A stretch of DNA of 64,000 bases from Microvirga mediterraneensis (GTDB taxonomy: Bacteria; Pseudomonadota; Alphaproteobacteria; Rhizobiales; Beijerinckiaceae): NCBI RefSeq assembly GCF_013520865.1, contig NZ_JACDXJ010000001.1, positions 992,001 through 1,056,000 on the forward strand, in the 5' to 3' direction. Each line of letters starts with the position of its first letter. Position 1 is the stretch's first letter. Positions 1 through 10,003 of this stretch are shown piece by piece. A program made the translations under genes and the position numbers. Below the pieces are notes generated by a model. That model did not search any database. It was not told where the DNA came from and saw only the letters and a program-made list of their open reading frames with translations.

Positions 1-1875
1 GCGCAGCTCGTAGGACACGTGGTGCACGAACTCGTCGCGCAGCCGCGAGGCGCGTTCCAGCGCCTCGTTGCGCTCGGTGAGCGCGCGCTCCACGTTTACG
101 CTCGCGGTCACGTCCGTGAAGCTCAGGAGCGTCGCGCCGTCCGGCAGCGGCTGCGCCGCGCAGTCGAGCGCCGTGCCGTCGAGGCGTTCAATGCGGCAGG
201 TGAGGCCCATGCGCATGTCGGCGAGGCCCGCCACCGCGCCGCGGATGTCGATCCACGGCTCGTCCTGCGGCGCCAGCAGGCGGGCGGCCCGGATGATCGT
301 GTCGATATGCGGGTTCTCCGCCGTCATCTCGGGCGACAGGTTCCACATGTCGGCGAAGGCGCGGTTGTGCAGCTTGAGGCGCCCGTCGGAGCCGAACACG
401 GCCACGCCTTCCTTGAGCGTATCCAGGGTCTCGGACTGGACGCGGGTCAGCGAATGGACCTGAGAGGCCAGCTCGAAGCGCTCGCTCACATCGTCGAACA
501 GGTACGTGACGCCGCCCTGCGGATTGGGGTTGATGACCACGCGCAGGGTGCGCCGGTCGGGCAGGTGCCACCAGGTCTCCTGCTGCTCGACCGAATGGTA
601 GCCCTGCAGGAACTCGGTCTTCCAGGCGCGGAAATCCGCCTGCTCGGGAAGCTTGCGGCCTGCGCGCAGCTTGTCGAGCACCTCGCCGTCCGTGGGGCGC
701 GAGGCCAGGAAGGCGGCGTCCAGGCCCCAGAGCTGCTGATAGGCGGCGTTGCTGAAGATGAGGGTCTGCGACCCGTCGAAGATCGCGACGGCGGTCGGCA
801 GCTGGTCCAGGGTGCGCACATGGGCATCCATCTGGCGCTGCAGGTCGGTGCGCACCGCTTCGAGCTCGGACACGTCCACGGCGATGCCCGCGCTGCCGCC
901 GGCGGTCGGACGCTCGATCACGTCGAGCACGGCGCGATGGCCCGCGACGACGGCCGTGACGCGCCCCGAGAAGGTGACGCCCGACAGGCGCTGGCGCCGC
1001 GCCTCGTCCCGGGTGGCCGTGCCGAGGAGCTCGAGGGAGCGGGCGATGGCATCGTCGAGGTCCCTGGCCTCGACGGAGCGCAGATAGGCCTGGTTCGCCC
1101 AGAGCAGCTTGTCGTCCGTATCGCGGATCCAGAGCGGATAGGCCACGTCGTCGAGCAGCATCGTCATGGAGCGCAGGTCGCTGCGCGCAACCGAGAGCTG
1201 GCCCTGGATCTTCATGAGCTCGGCCCGGTCGCCGGTCACGTCGCGCAGGCGCAGGAGCGCCCGCCCGCCGATGGTGCGGCCTTCCACGTCGACGAAGCGG
1301 CTGCCCGCGGTGCAGCGCCCCGTCAGGCGGAACGCCTGGCCGCGCTCTTTCAGCTGTTCGAGGGCGCCCTCGACCGCGGCGGCATCCGCCGGGGCGAGCC
1401 AGGCACCGAAGGCGAGTGCGCGCTGGGCCGAGGCGTTCTCGCCCACGATGGTCGGGTCGCCCTGGAACCGCGGTTCCCCGTCCCGCCCATGCCAACTCAC
1501 GAGGAGCTGGCGCTCGGACCCCATGAGCAGGGTCGCGAGATCGTCCGAGCCGCGCAGGGCGTCGAGCTCGTTGCGCAGGCGCTGCTCCATCCGGGCGGCG
1601 CGCTTGCGCTCGTGCATCAGCAGCAGGGCGGTGGTGGTCGAGACGGCCACGAGACCCATGAAGAGGCCGAAATAGACCGCGTTGTGCAGGTCGAAGCCGT
1701 TCAGGAAGCCGAGGAGGTCCGTGGCCCCGTCCGTGATCGGGCGCAGCAGGTCGTTGGCGAGGGCCGCCTGTGAGGTGCCGGCCAGGAGCATCAGGGACAG
1801 GGGGACGCGGGCCGAACCGGCGAGGGAGCCTGTCCCATCGCTGTTGCCGCTATGACGCTCCCATTGCCCGGCCAT
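1..1875 (-). CDS. divL: DivL-like PAS sensor pseudokinase, N-terminal part (cut by window)
   Basis: The gene runs off the left edge; 625 codons are visible. The N-terminus has a hydrophobic signal-like stretch (about residues 28-40), a membrane segment (about 60-85), then a long series of PAS-type sensory regions with PAS-like phrases such as AIFDGSQTL and AVFGSDGRLKL. The last visible residues are FVHHVSYELR, the H-box of a histidine kinase with Tyr (codon 10-12, residue about 622) where the phospho-accepting His should be. This Tyr is the hallmark of DivL, the pseudokinase that controls CckA and so CtrA in alphaproteobacteria. The neighbour ahcY also fits divL in Rhizobiales. I chose the ATG at 1875 because AAGGAAGGG lies about 9 bases upstream and an in-frame stop lies at 1954-1956. 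The catalytic ATPase domain is outside the window, so identity rests on the H-box and the neighbourhood. Confidence 0.85.
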   Translation of the reverse strand, partial: MAGQWERHSGNSDGTGSLAGSARVPLSLMLLAGTSQAALANDLLRPITDGATDLLGFLNGFDLHNAVYFGLFMGLVAVSTTTALLLMHERKRAARMEQRLRNELDALRGSDDLATLLMGSERQLLVSWHGRDGEPRFQGDPTIVGENASAQRALAFGAWLAPADAAAVEGALEQLKERGQAFRLTGRCTAGSRFVDVEGRTIGGRALLRLRDVTGDRAELMKIQGQLSVARSDLRSMTMLLDDVAYPLWIRDTDDKLLWANQAYLRSVEARDLDDAIARSLELLGTATRDEARRQRLSGVTFSGRVTAVVAGHRAVLDVIERPTAGGSAGIAVDVSELEAVRTDLQRQMDAHVRTLDQLPTAVAIFDGSQTLIFSNAAYQQLWGLDAAFLASRPTDGEVLDKLRAGRKLPEQADFRAWKTEFLQGYHSVEQQETWWHLPDRRTLRVVINPNPQGGVTYLFDDVSERFELASQVHSLTRVQSETLDTLKEGVAVFGSDGRLKLHNRAFADMWNLSPEMTAENPHIDTIIRAARLLAPQDEPWIDIRGAVAGLADMRMGLTCRIERLDGTALDCAAQPLPDGATLLSFTDVTASVNVERALTERNEALERASRLRDEFVHHVSYELR

Positions 1876-2186
1876 GCCGTGCTGCCCTTCCTTGTTGGCG
1901 GCCGAAAAACGAAGGCCAAGTTGGATCGATCCCGGCCGCGCCTTGCGGCGCTGCAGAGGTCAACCGTCTACGCATGAACGGAACTGCCGGCGCAGGTTCG
2001 AAGCCACAGCACAGCCGGTCGATTCGGGTTCACTCTAGACTACCCCCGACTCCGCCAGGAAGAGGGTTAACACCGGCTTAAACTTCCTTTGGAGAACCTG
2101 TGTGCAATTCCTCGAACCATATTGCATTTGTGACACACACATGCCGGTGCGACAGTTTTGGTCGATTCGGATCCTGGCCGGACACG
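1876..2186. other. divL upstream region, no gene
   Basis: About 310 bases without a convincing reading frame separate the divL start from the ahcY terminator. It contains a perfect CtrA-type box (2067-2081, listed separately) and three GANTC sites (2021-2025, 2048-2052, 2164-2168), the target of the CcrM methylase in alphaproteobacteria. It is therefore most likely the divL promoter region. No clear -35/-10 pair could be assigned. Confidence 0.6.
2067..2081. promoter_or_regulatory. CtrA-type box TTAA-N7-TTAA upstream of divL
   Basis: TTAA at 2067-2070 and TTAA at 2078-2081 are separated by exactly seven bases (CACCGGC), the consensus full binding site of the cell-cycle regulator CtrA. It lies about 190-205 bases upstream of the divL start codon. 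Such AT-only tetramer pairs should be rare by chance in DNA of this GC content. Binding is inferred, not shown. Confidence 0.6.
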
Positions 2187-2213
2187 AAAAAGCCCGGCGC
2201 GAGGCCGGGCTTT
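2187..2213 (-). terminator. Intrinsic terminator of ahcY
   Basis: A GC-rich inverted repeat (AGCCCGGC ... GCCGGGCT, 5-base loop) ends, on the minus strand, in a run of five T. It lies about 20 bases after the ahcY stop codon. Confidence 0.85.
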
Positions 2214-2235
2214 CGAAGGCTGATGGATGAGCCGA

Positions 2236-3636
<1,401 letters not shown>

Positions 3637-3711
3637 GATGGCCTCTCTCCTGCACCTGATCGGTTGAATTGGCGCTGTCTCTACCAGAGACCCGGAAGCG
3701 AGGCAATCAAG

Positions 3712-3731
3712 ATATAAAGATGTCTTTATAT
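3712..3731. promoter_or_regulatory. Perfect inverted repeat upstream of ahcY, SahR-type operator candidate
   Basis: ATATAAAGA, a TG spacer and TCTTTATAT form a perfect 9-base inverted repeat 76-95 bases upstream of the ahcY start. SahR, an ArsR-family repressor sensing SAH, is known in proteobacteria to control SAM-cycle genes including ahcY through AT-rich palindromes. The assignment to SahR is inference; no sahR gene is in the window. I looked for the conserved SAH riboswitch core in this leader and did not see it. Confidence 0.6.
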
Positions 3732-3781
3732 GTCACTTGAGATGAAAGGTCCTGCCAGCGGCATGCCAAGCAGGCAGGCTC

Positions 3782-4111
3782 CTACTCGTCCTCGCCGAAC
3801 CTGTTGGCGAGAAGGTCGTCGATGGCCTGGAGGCAGGCCTGGGCGTCCTCGCCCTTGGCCGTGACCGTGATGGAGGTACCCTGGGCGGCCGCGAGGGTCA
3901 AAAGGCCCATGATCGAGCGTCCGCCCACGGTCTCGCCGCAGCGGGTCACCGTCACGTCGGAATTGAAGCGCTCGACGGTCTGGACGAACTTGGCCGAGGC
4001 GCGGGCGTGCAGGCCCCGGCGGTTGATGATGGGAAGCTCCCGGACCTCGGCTCCGTCCGGCACTGGCGCCGGGGGGCAATCCTCGTCGCTGAGCCTTTGC
4101 ATGACGGTCAC
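3782..4111 (-). CDS. ptsH: HPr phosphocarrier protein
   Basis: HPr passes phosphate from PEP via enzyme I to EIIA proteins. The 109-residue product has the active-site phrase NRRGLHARASAKF with the phosphorylated His at about residue 35, and GGRSIMGL with the regulatory Ser (about residue 66) that HPr kinase modifies. As written the start is GTG, overlapping the stop of the preceding EIIA gene (GTGA), which suggests translational coupling; an ATG three codons later (4102) is an equally good start. It carries an N-terminal extension of about 20 residues compared with enterobacterial HPr. With EIIA(Man) and HPrK but no sugar permease nearby, this looks like the regulatory PTS of Rhizobiales rather than a transport system. 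Confidence 0.95.
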   Translation of the reverse strand: MTVMQRLSDEDCPPAPVPDGAEVRELPIINRRGLHARASAKFVQTVERFNSDVTVTRCGETVGGRSIMGLLTLAAAQGTSITVTAKGEDAQACLQAIDDLLANRFGEDE

Positions 4112-4506
4112 TTTCCGGAGAGAACGCGCGAGGCGATGTTGATGTATTTGCGTCCCGCCTCCTGAGCATGGGAAACGGCGTCGGACAGGGTTTCCTCGTC
4201 GCGGACGGAGGCCAGCTTGATGAGCATGGGCAGGTTGATTCCGGCCACGACCTCGACGGAGCCGTTCATGCAGGACAGGGCCAGATTCGAGGGCGTGCCG
4301 CCGAACATGTCCGTCAGGACCACGACCCCCTGGCCCGAATTGACCCGGCAGACGGCGGCCATGATGTCCTTGCGCCGAGTCTCCATGTCGTCGTCGGGGC
4401 CGATCGTGATCGTTTCAAGCTGCTCCTGAGGACCCACGACATGCTCGAGCGCCGCTTTGAATTCCGTCGCGAGCTGCCCGTGGGTGACGAGCACCATTCC
4501 AATCAT
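4108..4506 (-). CDS. PTS EIIA component, mannose family (regulatory)
   Basis: The 132-residue single-domain protein belongs to the EIIA(Man) family: MIGMVLVTHGQLA with the phosphorylation His at residue 9, and the conserved TDMFGGTPSNLA near residue 65-77. No EIIB, EIIC or EIID genes are nearby, as in other Rhizobiales, where this protein is an output of the regulatory PTS. The start is ATG at 4506, 88 bases after the hprK stop; the stop overlaps the ptsH start. Often annotated manX or ptsM; I leave the symbol open. Confidence 0.93.
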   Translation of the reverse strand: MIGMVLVTHGQLATEFKAALEHVVGPQEQLETITIGPDDDMETRRKDIMAAVCRVNSGQGVVVLTDMFGGTPSNLALSCMNGSVEVVAGINLPMLIKLASVRDEETLSDAVSHAQEAGRKYINIASRVLSGK

Positions 4507-4594
4507 AATGTTACAAGTCCGAACGCTCCGAGAGCGGAGCCGCTATTTTGTGCACTGCGAAGCCAAGCGCAAGAGCAATGAGAGGAAAAGTTCA

Positions 4595-5050
4595 TCACAG
4601 TGTCACGACCGTGTCGCAAACACCACTCAGGCAGGCAAGAGCGACATCCGCCGAGCTTGCCCCGGCCTGCATCCGGATGCGAGGGATCATGACGCCGCAG
4701 AGCTCGACCTGCCTGTCCTCCTCTTCGGGGTAGCGGACGGGATCGTCGGAGAGGTCGGCCACCAGGCGCACCACGGCGGCCTTTTCGAAGGGCTGGCGGA
4801 TTATGCCGAGGCCGAACACCTCGATGCGGCCGCCGAGGGGCTCCACCGGACGGGCCAGGAGGCGGCCGTGATGCGCTTCGAGGCGGGTACGGGCGTCGCT
4901 GACCAGCCGCCCGAAGCGGCCCGCCCTGAGGGCGAGCGCCACCACCTCGCGGGCCAGCGTCGACTTGCCCGATCCCGACGCGCCCCGGATCAGGAGGCCC
5001 GCCTCGCCGACGAGCACGCAGCCGGCATGGATCGTCTCGCCGCCGCTCAA
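4595..5050 (-). CDS. hprK: HPr kinase/phosphorylase, short alphaproteobacterial form
   Basis: This is the C-terminal kinase domain only (151 residues against about 310 in Firmicutes), the usual form in alphaproteobacteria. The Walker A loop GASGSGKST is at residues 23-31, followed by the domain's conserved core with FGLGIIRQPF and PVRYPEEEDRQVEL. It modifies the regulatory Ser of HPr. The start codon appears to be TTG, sharing bases with the chvG stop (TTGA), so translation is likely coupled to the sensor kinase upstream. Placed directly after chvI-chvG as in other Rhizobiales. Confidence 0.92.
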   Translation of the reverse strand: MSGGETIHAGCVLVGEAGLLIRGASGSGKSTLAREVVALALRAGRFGRLVSDARTRLEAHHGRLLARPVEPLGGRIEVFGLGIIRQPFEKAAVVRLVADLSDDPVRYPEEEDRQVELCGVMIPRIRMQAGASSADVALACLSGVCDTVVTL

Positions 5051-6912
5051 GGGGCTTTCTTCCCGGCGTCGCGCCTCGCCTTGTCCTTGGCCTTGTCCCG
5101 ATCCTTCTTCTCCTGCTCCTTCTTGGCCTTCGCCCCCTCGACGGGCAGGCGGATGACGAAGCGGGCACCGAGGCGGATGGACTCGCCGTCCTCGTCGGGA
5201 GAGCCAAGCCGGTTCTCGGCCCGGATCGTGCCGCGATGGGCCTCGATGATCTGGCGGGAGATGGAGAGGCCGAGGCCGGAATTCTGACCGAAGCCCTGTT
5301 CGGGCCTGTCCGTGTAGAAGCGCTCGAAGATCCGGTCGAGGGCGTCCGGCTCGATGCCGGGCCCGCTGTCCTCCACCAGGATCTCCACCTGATTCTTGCG
5401 GCGGCGCATGGCGACGCTGACGGTTTCGTCGGGCGGCGAGAAGGAGCGGGCGTTGTCGATCAGGTTGTTGAAGACCTGCCCCAGGCGGCTGTCATGGCCG
5501 AGGACCAGGAAGGCGTCGCGGCCCTGGGCCTGCCTTTCGATGCTGAGCGTGATGAGCGGGTCGCCGTCCTGGCGGCGTTCGTTGGCGACCGACACCACCG
5601 CGTCGAGCAGTTGCACCATGTCCACCGGTTCCGCGTCGGCACGGGCGAGCTCCGCGTCGAGCCGCGACGCATCCGAAATGTCGCTGATCAGCCGGTCGAG
5701 GCGCTTCACGTCGTGCTGGATGATCGACAGGAGGCGCTCCCGGGACTCGTCGCTGCGGGCGAGCGGGAGGGTCTCGACGGCGCTGCGCAGGGAGGTCAGC
5801 GGGTTCTTCAGCTCGTGCGCCACGTCCGCCGCGAAGCTCTCGATGGCGTCGATGCGGTTGTAGAGCGCCCGGGTCATGTCGCGCAGGGCGCCCGACAGGT
5901 GGCCGATCTCGTCGGACCGCTTCGTGAAATCGGGAATTTCCTGACGGGACTTCGTGCCCCAGCGCACCCGCTCCGCCGCCTCGGCCAGCCGCCGCACCGG
6001 GCCCGCGATGGCGCCGGCGAGGAAGAGCGACAGGACGATCATGACCACGGCCGCCACCAGGAAGACCTGGAGCAGGGCGAACCGTTCGGACGCGATGATC
6101 GCGTCGATGTCGCCTTCCTGGGTCGACAGCAGGAGAGCGCCCTGGACCGTGCGGAAGCGCTGGACCGGCACGGCCACCGACACGATGGTCTCGCCGCGGT
6201 TGTTGATGCGCACCACGCTCGATTGCTGGCCGGCGAAGGCCTGCTGCACCTCCGGCAGGGACTTGCCGTTGGCCGGGCCGACCTCCTCCTGCACCGGGCG
6301 CCTGGTGCGACGGAACATCTTGCGGATGCTGTTCCATGTGCGCTCGATGAAGCTCGTCGTGTCCTCGACATTGGCGACCGGCGGCAGCTCCATGCGCAGG
6401 ATGTCGCCGCGGGAATAGAACGACCTGGAATCGAGCAGCAGGGTGCCTTCCCGGTCGAAGATCCGGGCGCGGGTCTTGGTCGGCGTCACCAGCCGGCGCA
6501 GCAGGGGAGCGACGCGTTCGGGATTGATGGAGAACTCGAGCGACGAGAAGGATTCGTCGTTGAACCGCTCGGTCTCCCCCGCCTGCATCTGCAGGAGCTG
6601 GTCCGGATCGATCGTGATGGTGTTGGTCTCGACCGTGGCGGAGCTCGCGATCGCGCCCGCGATGATCTCGCCCTGGGTGAGCAGGCTCTGCACCCGGGCC
6701 TCGATGAGGCCCTCGCGGAACTGGTTGAGGTAGAGGAAGCCGACGAGCAGGGCCACGAGGCCGGCCAGGTTGAGCACCACGATCCGCCGCGTCAGGCTCG
6801 ACGAGCCGCGCTGCACGATCATGCGGCCGAAATGCTTCAGCCGCGCCAGGATGCCCTGAGGGGCCGGCGGATCGTCGAACGCCGCCTCGGCGTGGATAGG
6901 GTCAGCCTTCAT
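5047..6912 (-). CDS. chvG: Sensor histidine kinase ChvG (ExoS)
   Basis: A membrane sensor kinase of 621 residues: a cytoplasmic N-terminus, a first membrane segment (LNLAGLVALLVGFLYL, about 45-62), a periplasmic sensor domain of about 230 residues, a second membrane segment (VFLVAAVVMIVLSLFLAGAI), HAMP, an H-box with ADVAHELKNPLTSLRS, and ATPase boxes NLIDNARSF and the G-box GLGLSISRQI. The C-terminus is a highly charged Lys/Asp/Glu tail. It pairs with ChvI in the acid/envelope-stress response of Rhizobiales. It lies 90 bases after chvI and its stop overlaps hprK. Confidence 0.96.
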   Translation of the reverse strand: MKADPIHAEAAFDDPPAPQGILARLKHFGRMIVQRGSSSLTRRIVVLNLAGLVALLVGFLYLNQFREGLIEARVQSLLTQGEIIAGAIASSATVETNTITIDPDQLLQMQAGETERFNDESFSSLEFSINPERVAPLLRRLVTPTKTRARIFDREGTLLLDSRSFYSRGDILRMELPPVANVEDTTSFIERTWNSIRKMFRRTRRPVQEEVGPANGKSLPEVQQAFAGQQSSVVRINNRGETIVSVAVPVQRFRTVQGALLLSTQEGDIDAIIASERFALLQVFLVAAVVMIVLSLFLAGAIAGPVRRLAEAAERVRWGTKSRQEIPDFTKRSDEIGHLSGALRDMTRALYNRIDAIESFAADVAHELKNPLTSLRSAVETLPLARSDESRERLLSIIQHDVKRLDRLISDISDASRLDAELARADAEPVDMVQLLDAVVSVANERRQDGDPLITLSIERQAQGRDAFLVLGHDSRLGQVFNNLIDNARSFSPPDETVSVAMRRRKNQVEILVEDSGPGIEPDALDRIFERFYTDRPEQGFGQNSGLGLSISRQIIEAHRGTIRAENRLGSPDEDGESIRLGARFVIRLPVEGAKAKKEQEKKDRDKAKDKARRDAGKKAP

Positions 6913-7002
6913 GCCACTTGTTCAAGCCCGATCCGGTTTCCTCGTCCCGGACCATGGCCGCCGTTCCGGGTTGCCCGCCAGGGTGCTTGCGCCACCAAAG
7001 CG

Positions 7003-7701
7003 TCAGGCTTCCTTGAAACGGTAGCCCACGCCGTAGAGGGTCTCGATCATTTCGAAACTCTGGTCAACCGACTTGAACTTCTTGCGCAGGCGCTTGATGT
7101 GGCTGTCGATGGTGCGGTCGTCCACATAGACCTGGTCGTCATAGGCCGCGTCCATCAGGGCGTTGCGGCTTTTCACCACCCCGGGGCGCGTGGCGAGGGC
7201 CTGCAGGATCAGGAATTCCGTCACGGTGAGGGTCACCGGCTCGCCCTTCCAGGTGCAGGCGTGGCGCTCCGGGTCCATCTTGAGCTGGCCGCGCTCCAGG
7301 GCCTTCGGATCGGCCTCCTTGGGGGCGGTCTGATCCTTGGGCGCGAAACGCCGCAGGACGGCTTTCACGCGCTCGACGAGAAGGCGCTGGGAGAACGGCT
7401 TCCGGATGAAGTCGTCGGCGCCCATCTTGAGCCCGAACAGCTCGTCGATCTCCTCGTCCTTGGAGGTCAGGAAGATCACCGGCAGGTCCGATTTCTGCCG
7501 CAGGCGGCGCAGGAGCTCCATGCCGTCCATGCGGGGCATCTTGATGTCGAAGATCGCCAGATCCGGAGGAGCATGCTTGAGACCGTCCAGAGCCGAGGCC
7601 CCATCCGTATAGGTCTGGATGCGGTAGCCCTCCGCTTCGAGGGCGATGGAAACAGAGGTCAGGATGTTGCGATCGTCATCGACTAGGGCGATCGTTGGCA
7701 T
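7003..7701 (-). CDS. chvI: Response regulator ChvI
   Basis: An OmpR-type response regulator of 232 residues. The receiver domain shows the acidic pair at residues 8-10, the phospho-acceptor Asp52 in [11 protein letters not shown] and Lys in RKPFS; the winged-helix DNA-binding domain ends with [10 protein letters not shown] use ATG at 7701 because AAGGAAG lies 7 bases upstream; a GTG eight codons earlier (7725) is possible but lacks a ribosome site. First gene of the chvI-chvG-hprK-EIIA-ptsH run. Confidence 0.96.
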   Translation of the reverse strand: MPTIALVDDDRNILTSVSIALEAEGYRIQTYTDGASALDGLKHAPPDLAIFDIKMPRMDGMELLRRLRQKSDLPVIFLTSKDEEIDELFGLKMGADDFIRKPFSQRLLVERVKAVLRRFAPKDQTAPKEADPKALERGQLKMDPERHACTWKGEPVTLTVTEFLILQALATRPGVVKSRNALMDAAYDDQVYVDDRTIDSHIKRLRKKFKSVDQSFEMIETLYGVGYRFKEA

Positions 7702-7731
7702 GAACTCTTCCTTGGTTTGGCACAAACTATG

Positions 7732-8148
7732 TCAGACATTCGTATCGCCTGACAACGCAGGAGGCCCTAAAACGTCCCCAACTGCGCCTTTCTCGTGGCA
7801 TAAATATGGTTTCCCCCGGCCATGGCCAGGGGTGGCCCTGATAGTGGTGTCTAACGGACGCCCATTCAACCGCCGATGAACGATCCATGATCGCCCGGAC
7901 AGGACATGCCCCGGTATATTCCTTGACGTCATGTATCGGATTTCCAGCTGAAACGGCTGGTCAATCATACGAAAGAATGCGGAAAATACCTTGAAATTCG
8001 AGGGATTGAGCCTGTCAGAGGTCTGGCTCTCGAAAAAATAGAATGCGATGAAATGACCTGAGTTGACGACACCGTCAGCTGGCCTAAAGAAGGTTCCATG
8101 TTCAAGCGAGACGGCAAAGTCTTGCCCGAATTGTTTGACCTTACCCAT
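7732..8148 (-). CDS. Hypothetical protein, doubtful
   Basis: A 138-codon frame between chvI and pckA. ATG at 8148 has GAGGA 8 bases upstream, and the middle (about residues 30-85) is aromatic-rich and protein-like, but the third-position GC is clearly lower than in all neighbours and I recognise no family. It may be a true orphan gene, or simply the pckA/chvI control region read by chance. If it is not a gene, the 480 bases between chvI and pckA are non-coding and divergently or separately regulated. Confidence 0.3.
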   Translation of the reverse strand: MGKVKQFGQDFAVSLEHGTFFRPADGVVNSGHFIAFYFFESQTSDRLNPSNFKVFSAFFRMIDQPFQLEIRYMTSRNIPGHVLSGRSWIVHRRLNGRPLDTTIRATPGHGRGKPYLCHEKGAVGDVLGPPALSGDTNV

Positions 8149-8212
8149 GTGACGGTCCTCGGACGGCGGCCGATCCGGCTGCGCGGCGACCGCCAATCAG
8201 GAGAAGTCTTCC

Positions 8213-9823
8213 GTGGAAAATATCGGCGTCTTCAACAGCGCACAGGGCGCTGAGGCCTCCGGCCTCCGCAATCTCAAACGGGTCTACTGGAACCTCGAGG
8301 CGCCTGCTCTCTACGAGCAGTCCCTGACCCGGGGCGAGACCAAGCTCGTGCAGGGCGGTGCACTTCTGGCCGATACCGGCGTGCACACGGGCCGTTCGCC
8401 CAAGGACAAGTTCGTGGTGCACGACGAGACCACGGAGAACACGGTCTGGTGGGACAACAACGGTGCCATCACGCCCGGCCATTTCGACACCCTGCTGGCC
8501 GACTTCCTGGCCCATGCCGAGGGCAAGGAGCTGTTCGCCCAGGATCTCTACGGCGGTGCCGATCCGGCCTACCGGGTCAAGGCGCGTGTCTTTACGGAAT
8601 ACGCCTGGCACTCGCTCTTCATCCGCAACCTGCTGATCCGTCCCGACCGGGGCGAGCTCGCGGATTACGCGCCCGGCCTGACCATCATCGACCTGCCGTC
8701 CTTCAAGGCCGACCCGGCCCGGCACGGCTGCCGTACGGAGACGGTCATCGCCTGCGACTTCAAGCGCAAGATCGTGCTCATCGGCGGCACGTCCTATGCG
8801 GGCGAGATGAAGAAGTCGGTCTTCACCTATCTCAACTACGTGCTGCCCGCCCAGAAGGTCATGCCCATGCATTGCTCCGCCAATGTGGGCGACCAGGGCG
8901 ACGTGGCGGTGTTCTTCGGCCTCTCCGGCACCGGTAAGACCACACTCTCGGCCGATCCGAACCGGGTCCTGCTCGGCGACGACGAGCATGGCTGGGGCCC
9001 GAACGGCGTGTTCAACTTCGAGGGCGGCTGCTACGCCAAGACCATCCGGCTCTCCCGCGAGGCCGAGCCCGAGATCTTCGCCACCACCGAGCGCTTCGGC
9101 ACGGTGCTGGAGAACGTCACCATCGATCCCATCACGCGCATCCCCGATTTCGACGACGCCTCGAAGACGGAGAACACGCGCTGCGCCTATCCGCTCGACT
9201 TCATTCCTAATGCGAGCTCGACGGGCCGCGCGGGCATTCCGAAGAACATCGTGATGCTCACCTGCGATGCCTTCGGTGTGCTGCCCCCCATCGCGAAGCT
9301 GACGCCCGCCGAGGCCATGTACCATTTCCTCTCCGGCTACACGGCGAAGGTCGCGGGCACGGAGAAGGGCGTAAAGGATCCGGAGGCCACCTTCTCCACC
9401 TGCTTCGGCGCGCCCTTCATGCCGCGTCACCCGTCCGAATACGGCAACCTGCTGCGCGATCTCATCGCCAAGCACTCGGTGGATTGCTGGCTCGTCAACA
9501 CGGGCTGGACGGGCGGCAAGTACGGCGTCGGCCGGCGCATGCCGATCCGCGTCACCCGCCGCCTGCTGACCGCGGCGCTCGACGGCTCGCTGTCCCGCGC
9601 CGATTTCCGCCGCGACCCGTATTTCGGCTTCGCGGTGCCGACCTCGGTGCCCGGCGTCGAGCCGCACATCCTGTATCCGGTGAAGACCTGGCAGAACAAG
9701 GCGGAGTTCGCCGAGACCGCCAAGCGCCTGATCGACATGTTCAACGAGAACTTCAAGCGCTTCGAGGGCCATGTGGACGCCGATGTCCGCTCGGCCGCGC
9801 CGCAGACGTCGATCGCGGCATAA
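8213..9823 (+). CDS. pckA: Phosphoenolpyruvate carboxykinase (ATP)
   Basis: ATP-dependent PEPCK converts oxaloacetate to PEP, the first step of gluconeogenesis. The 536-residue product has the full set of signatures: GRSPKDKF near residue 62, the kinase loop [15 protein letters not shown] near 240, and the downstream metal-site phrase LLGDDEHGW. The start is GTG with AGGAGAAG at 8199-8206. Placement beside chvG/chvI is typical of Rhizobiales, where ChvI has been linked to pckA control. Confidence 0.98.
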   Translation: MENIGVFNSAQGAEASGLRNLKRVYWNLEAPALYEQSLTRGETKLVQGGALLADTGVHTGRSPKDKFVVHDETTENTVWWDNNGAITPGHFDTLLADFLAHAEGKELFAQDLYGGADPAYRVKARVFTEYAWHSLFIRNLLIRPDRGELADYAPGLTIIDLPSFKADPARHGCRTETVIACDFKRKIVLIGGTSYAGEMKKSVFTYLNYVLPAQKVMPMHCSANVGDQGDVAVFFGLSGTGKTTLSADPNRVLLGDDEHGWGPNGVFNFEGGCYAKTIRLSREAEPEIFATTERFGTVLENVTIDPITRIPDFDDASKTENTRCAYPLDFIPNASSTGRAGIPKNIVMLTCDAFGVLPPIAKLTPAEAMYHFLSGYTAKVAGTEKGVKDPEATFSTCFGAPFMPRHPSEYGNLLRDLIAKHSVDCWLVNTGWTGGKYGVGRRMPIRVTRRLLTAALDGSLSRADFRRDPYFGFAVPTSVPGVEPHILYPVKTWQNKAEFAETAKRLIDMFNENFKRFEGHVDADVRSAAPQTSIAA

Positions 9824-9849
9824 CGACGATCTCGATTCTCTTCCAACGG

Positions 9850-9875
9850 AAGGCGGCCCAAGGGCCGCCTTTTTT
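9850..9875 (+). terminator. Intrinsic terminator of pckA
   Basis: A 10-base perfect stem (AAGGCGGCCC/GGGCCGCCTT) with a 2-base loop, then a T run, 26 bases after the pckA stop. Confidence 0.9.
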
Positions 9876-10003
9876 GTTTGTCCGTCCCACGAGCAGCGCT
9901 CCCCACCCATGCGCTGCGGGAATTCCGACTGACCGAAAAGAATGTATGATGACAGGCAAATAAGATGGGGCCGAAAGCCTCATGAGCCAGGTGGGATACG
10001 CCC

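Noticed and set aside
19..1773. Long plus-strand open frame opposite divL
   Set aside because: It reads as the antisense of a GC-rich gene (Arg/Ala/His-rich, no domain), while the minus-strand frame gives PAS phrases and a kinase H-box.
3637..3781. SAH or SAM riboswitch in the ahcY leader
   Set aside because: The conserved riboswitch core words are absent; the only structured feature is the AT-rich palindrome, better read as a protein operator.
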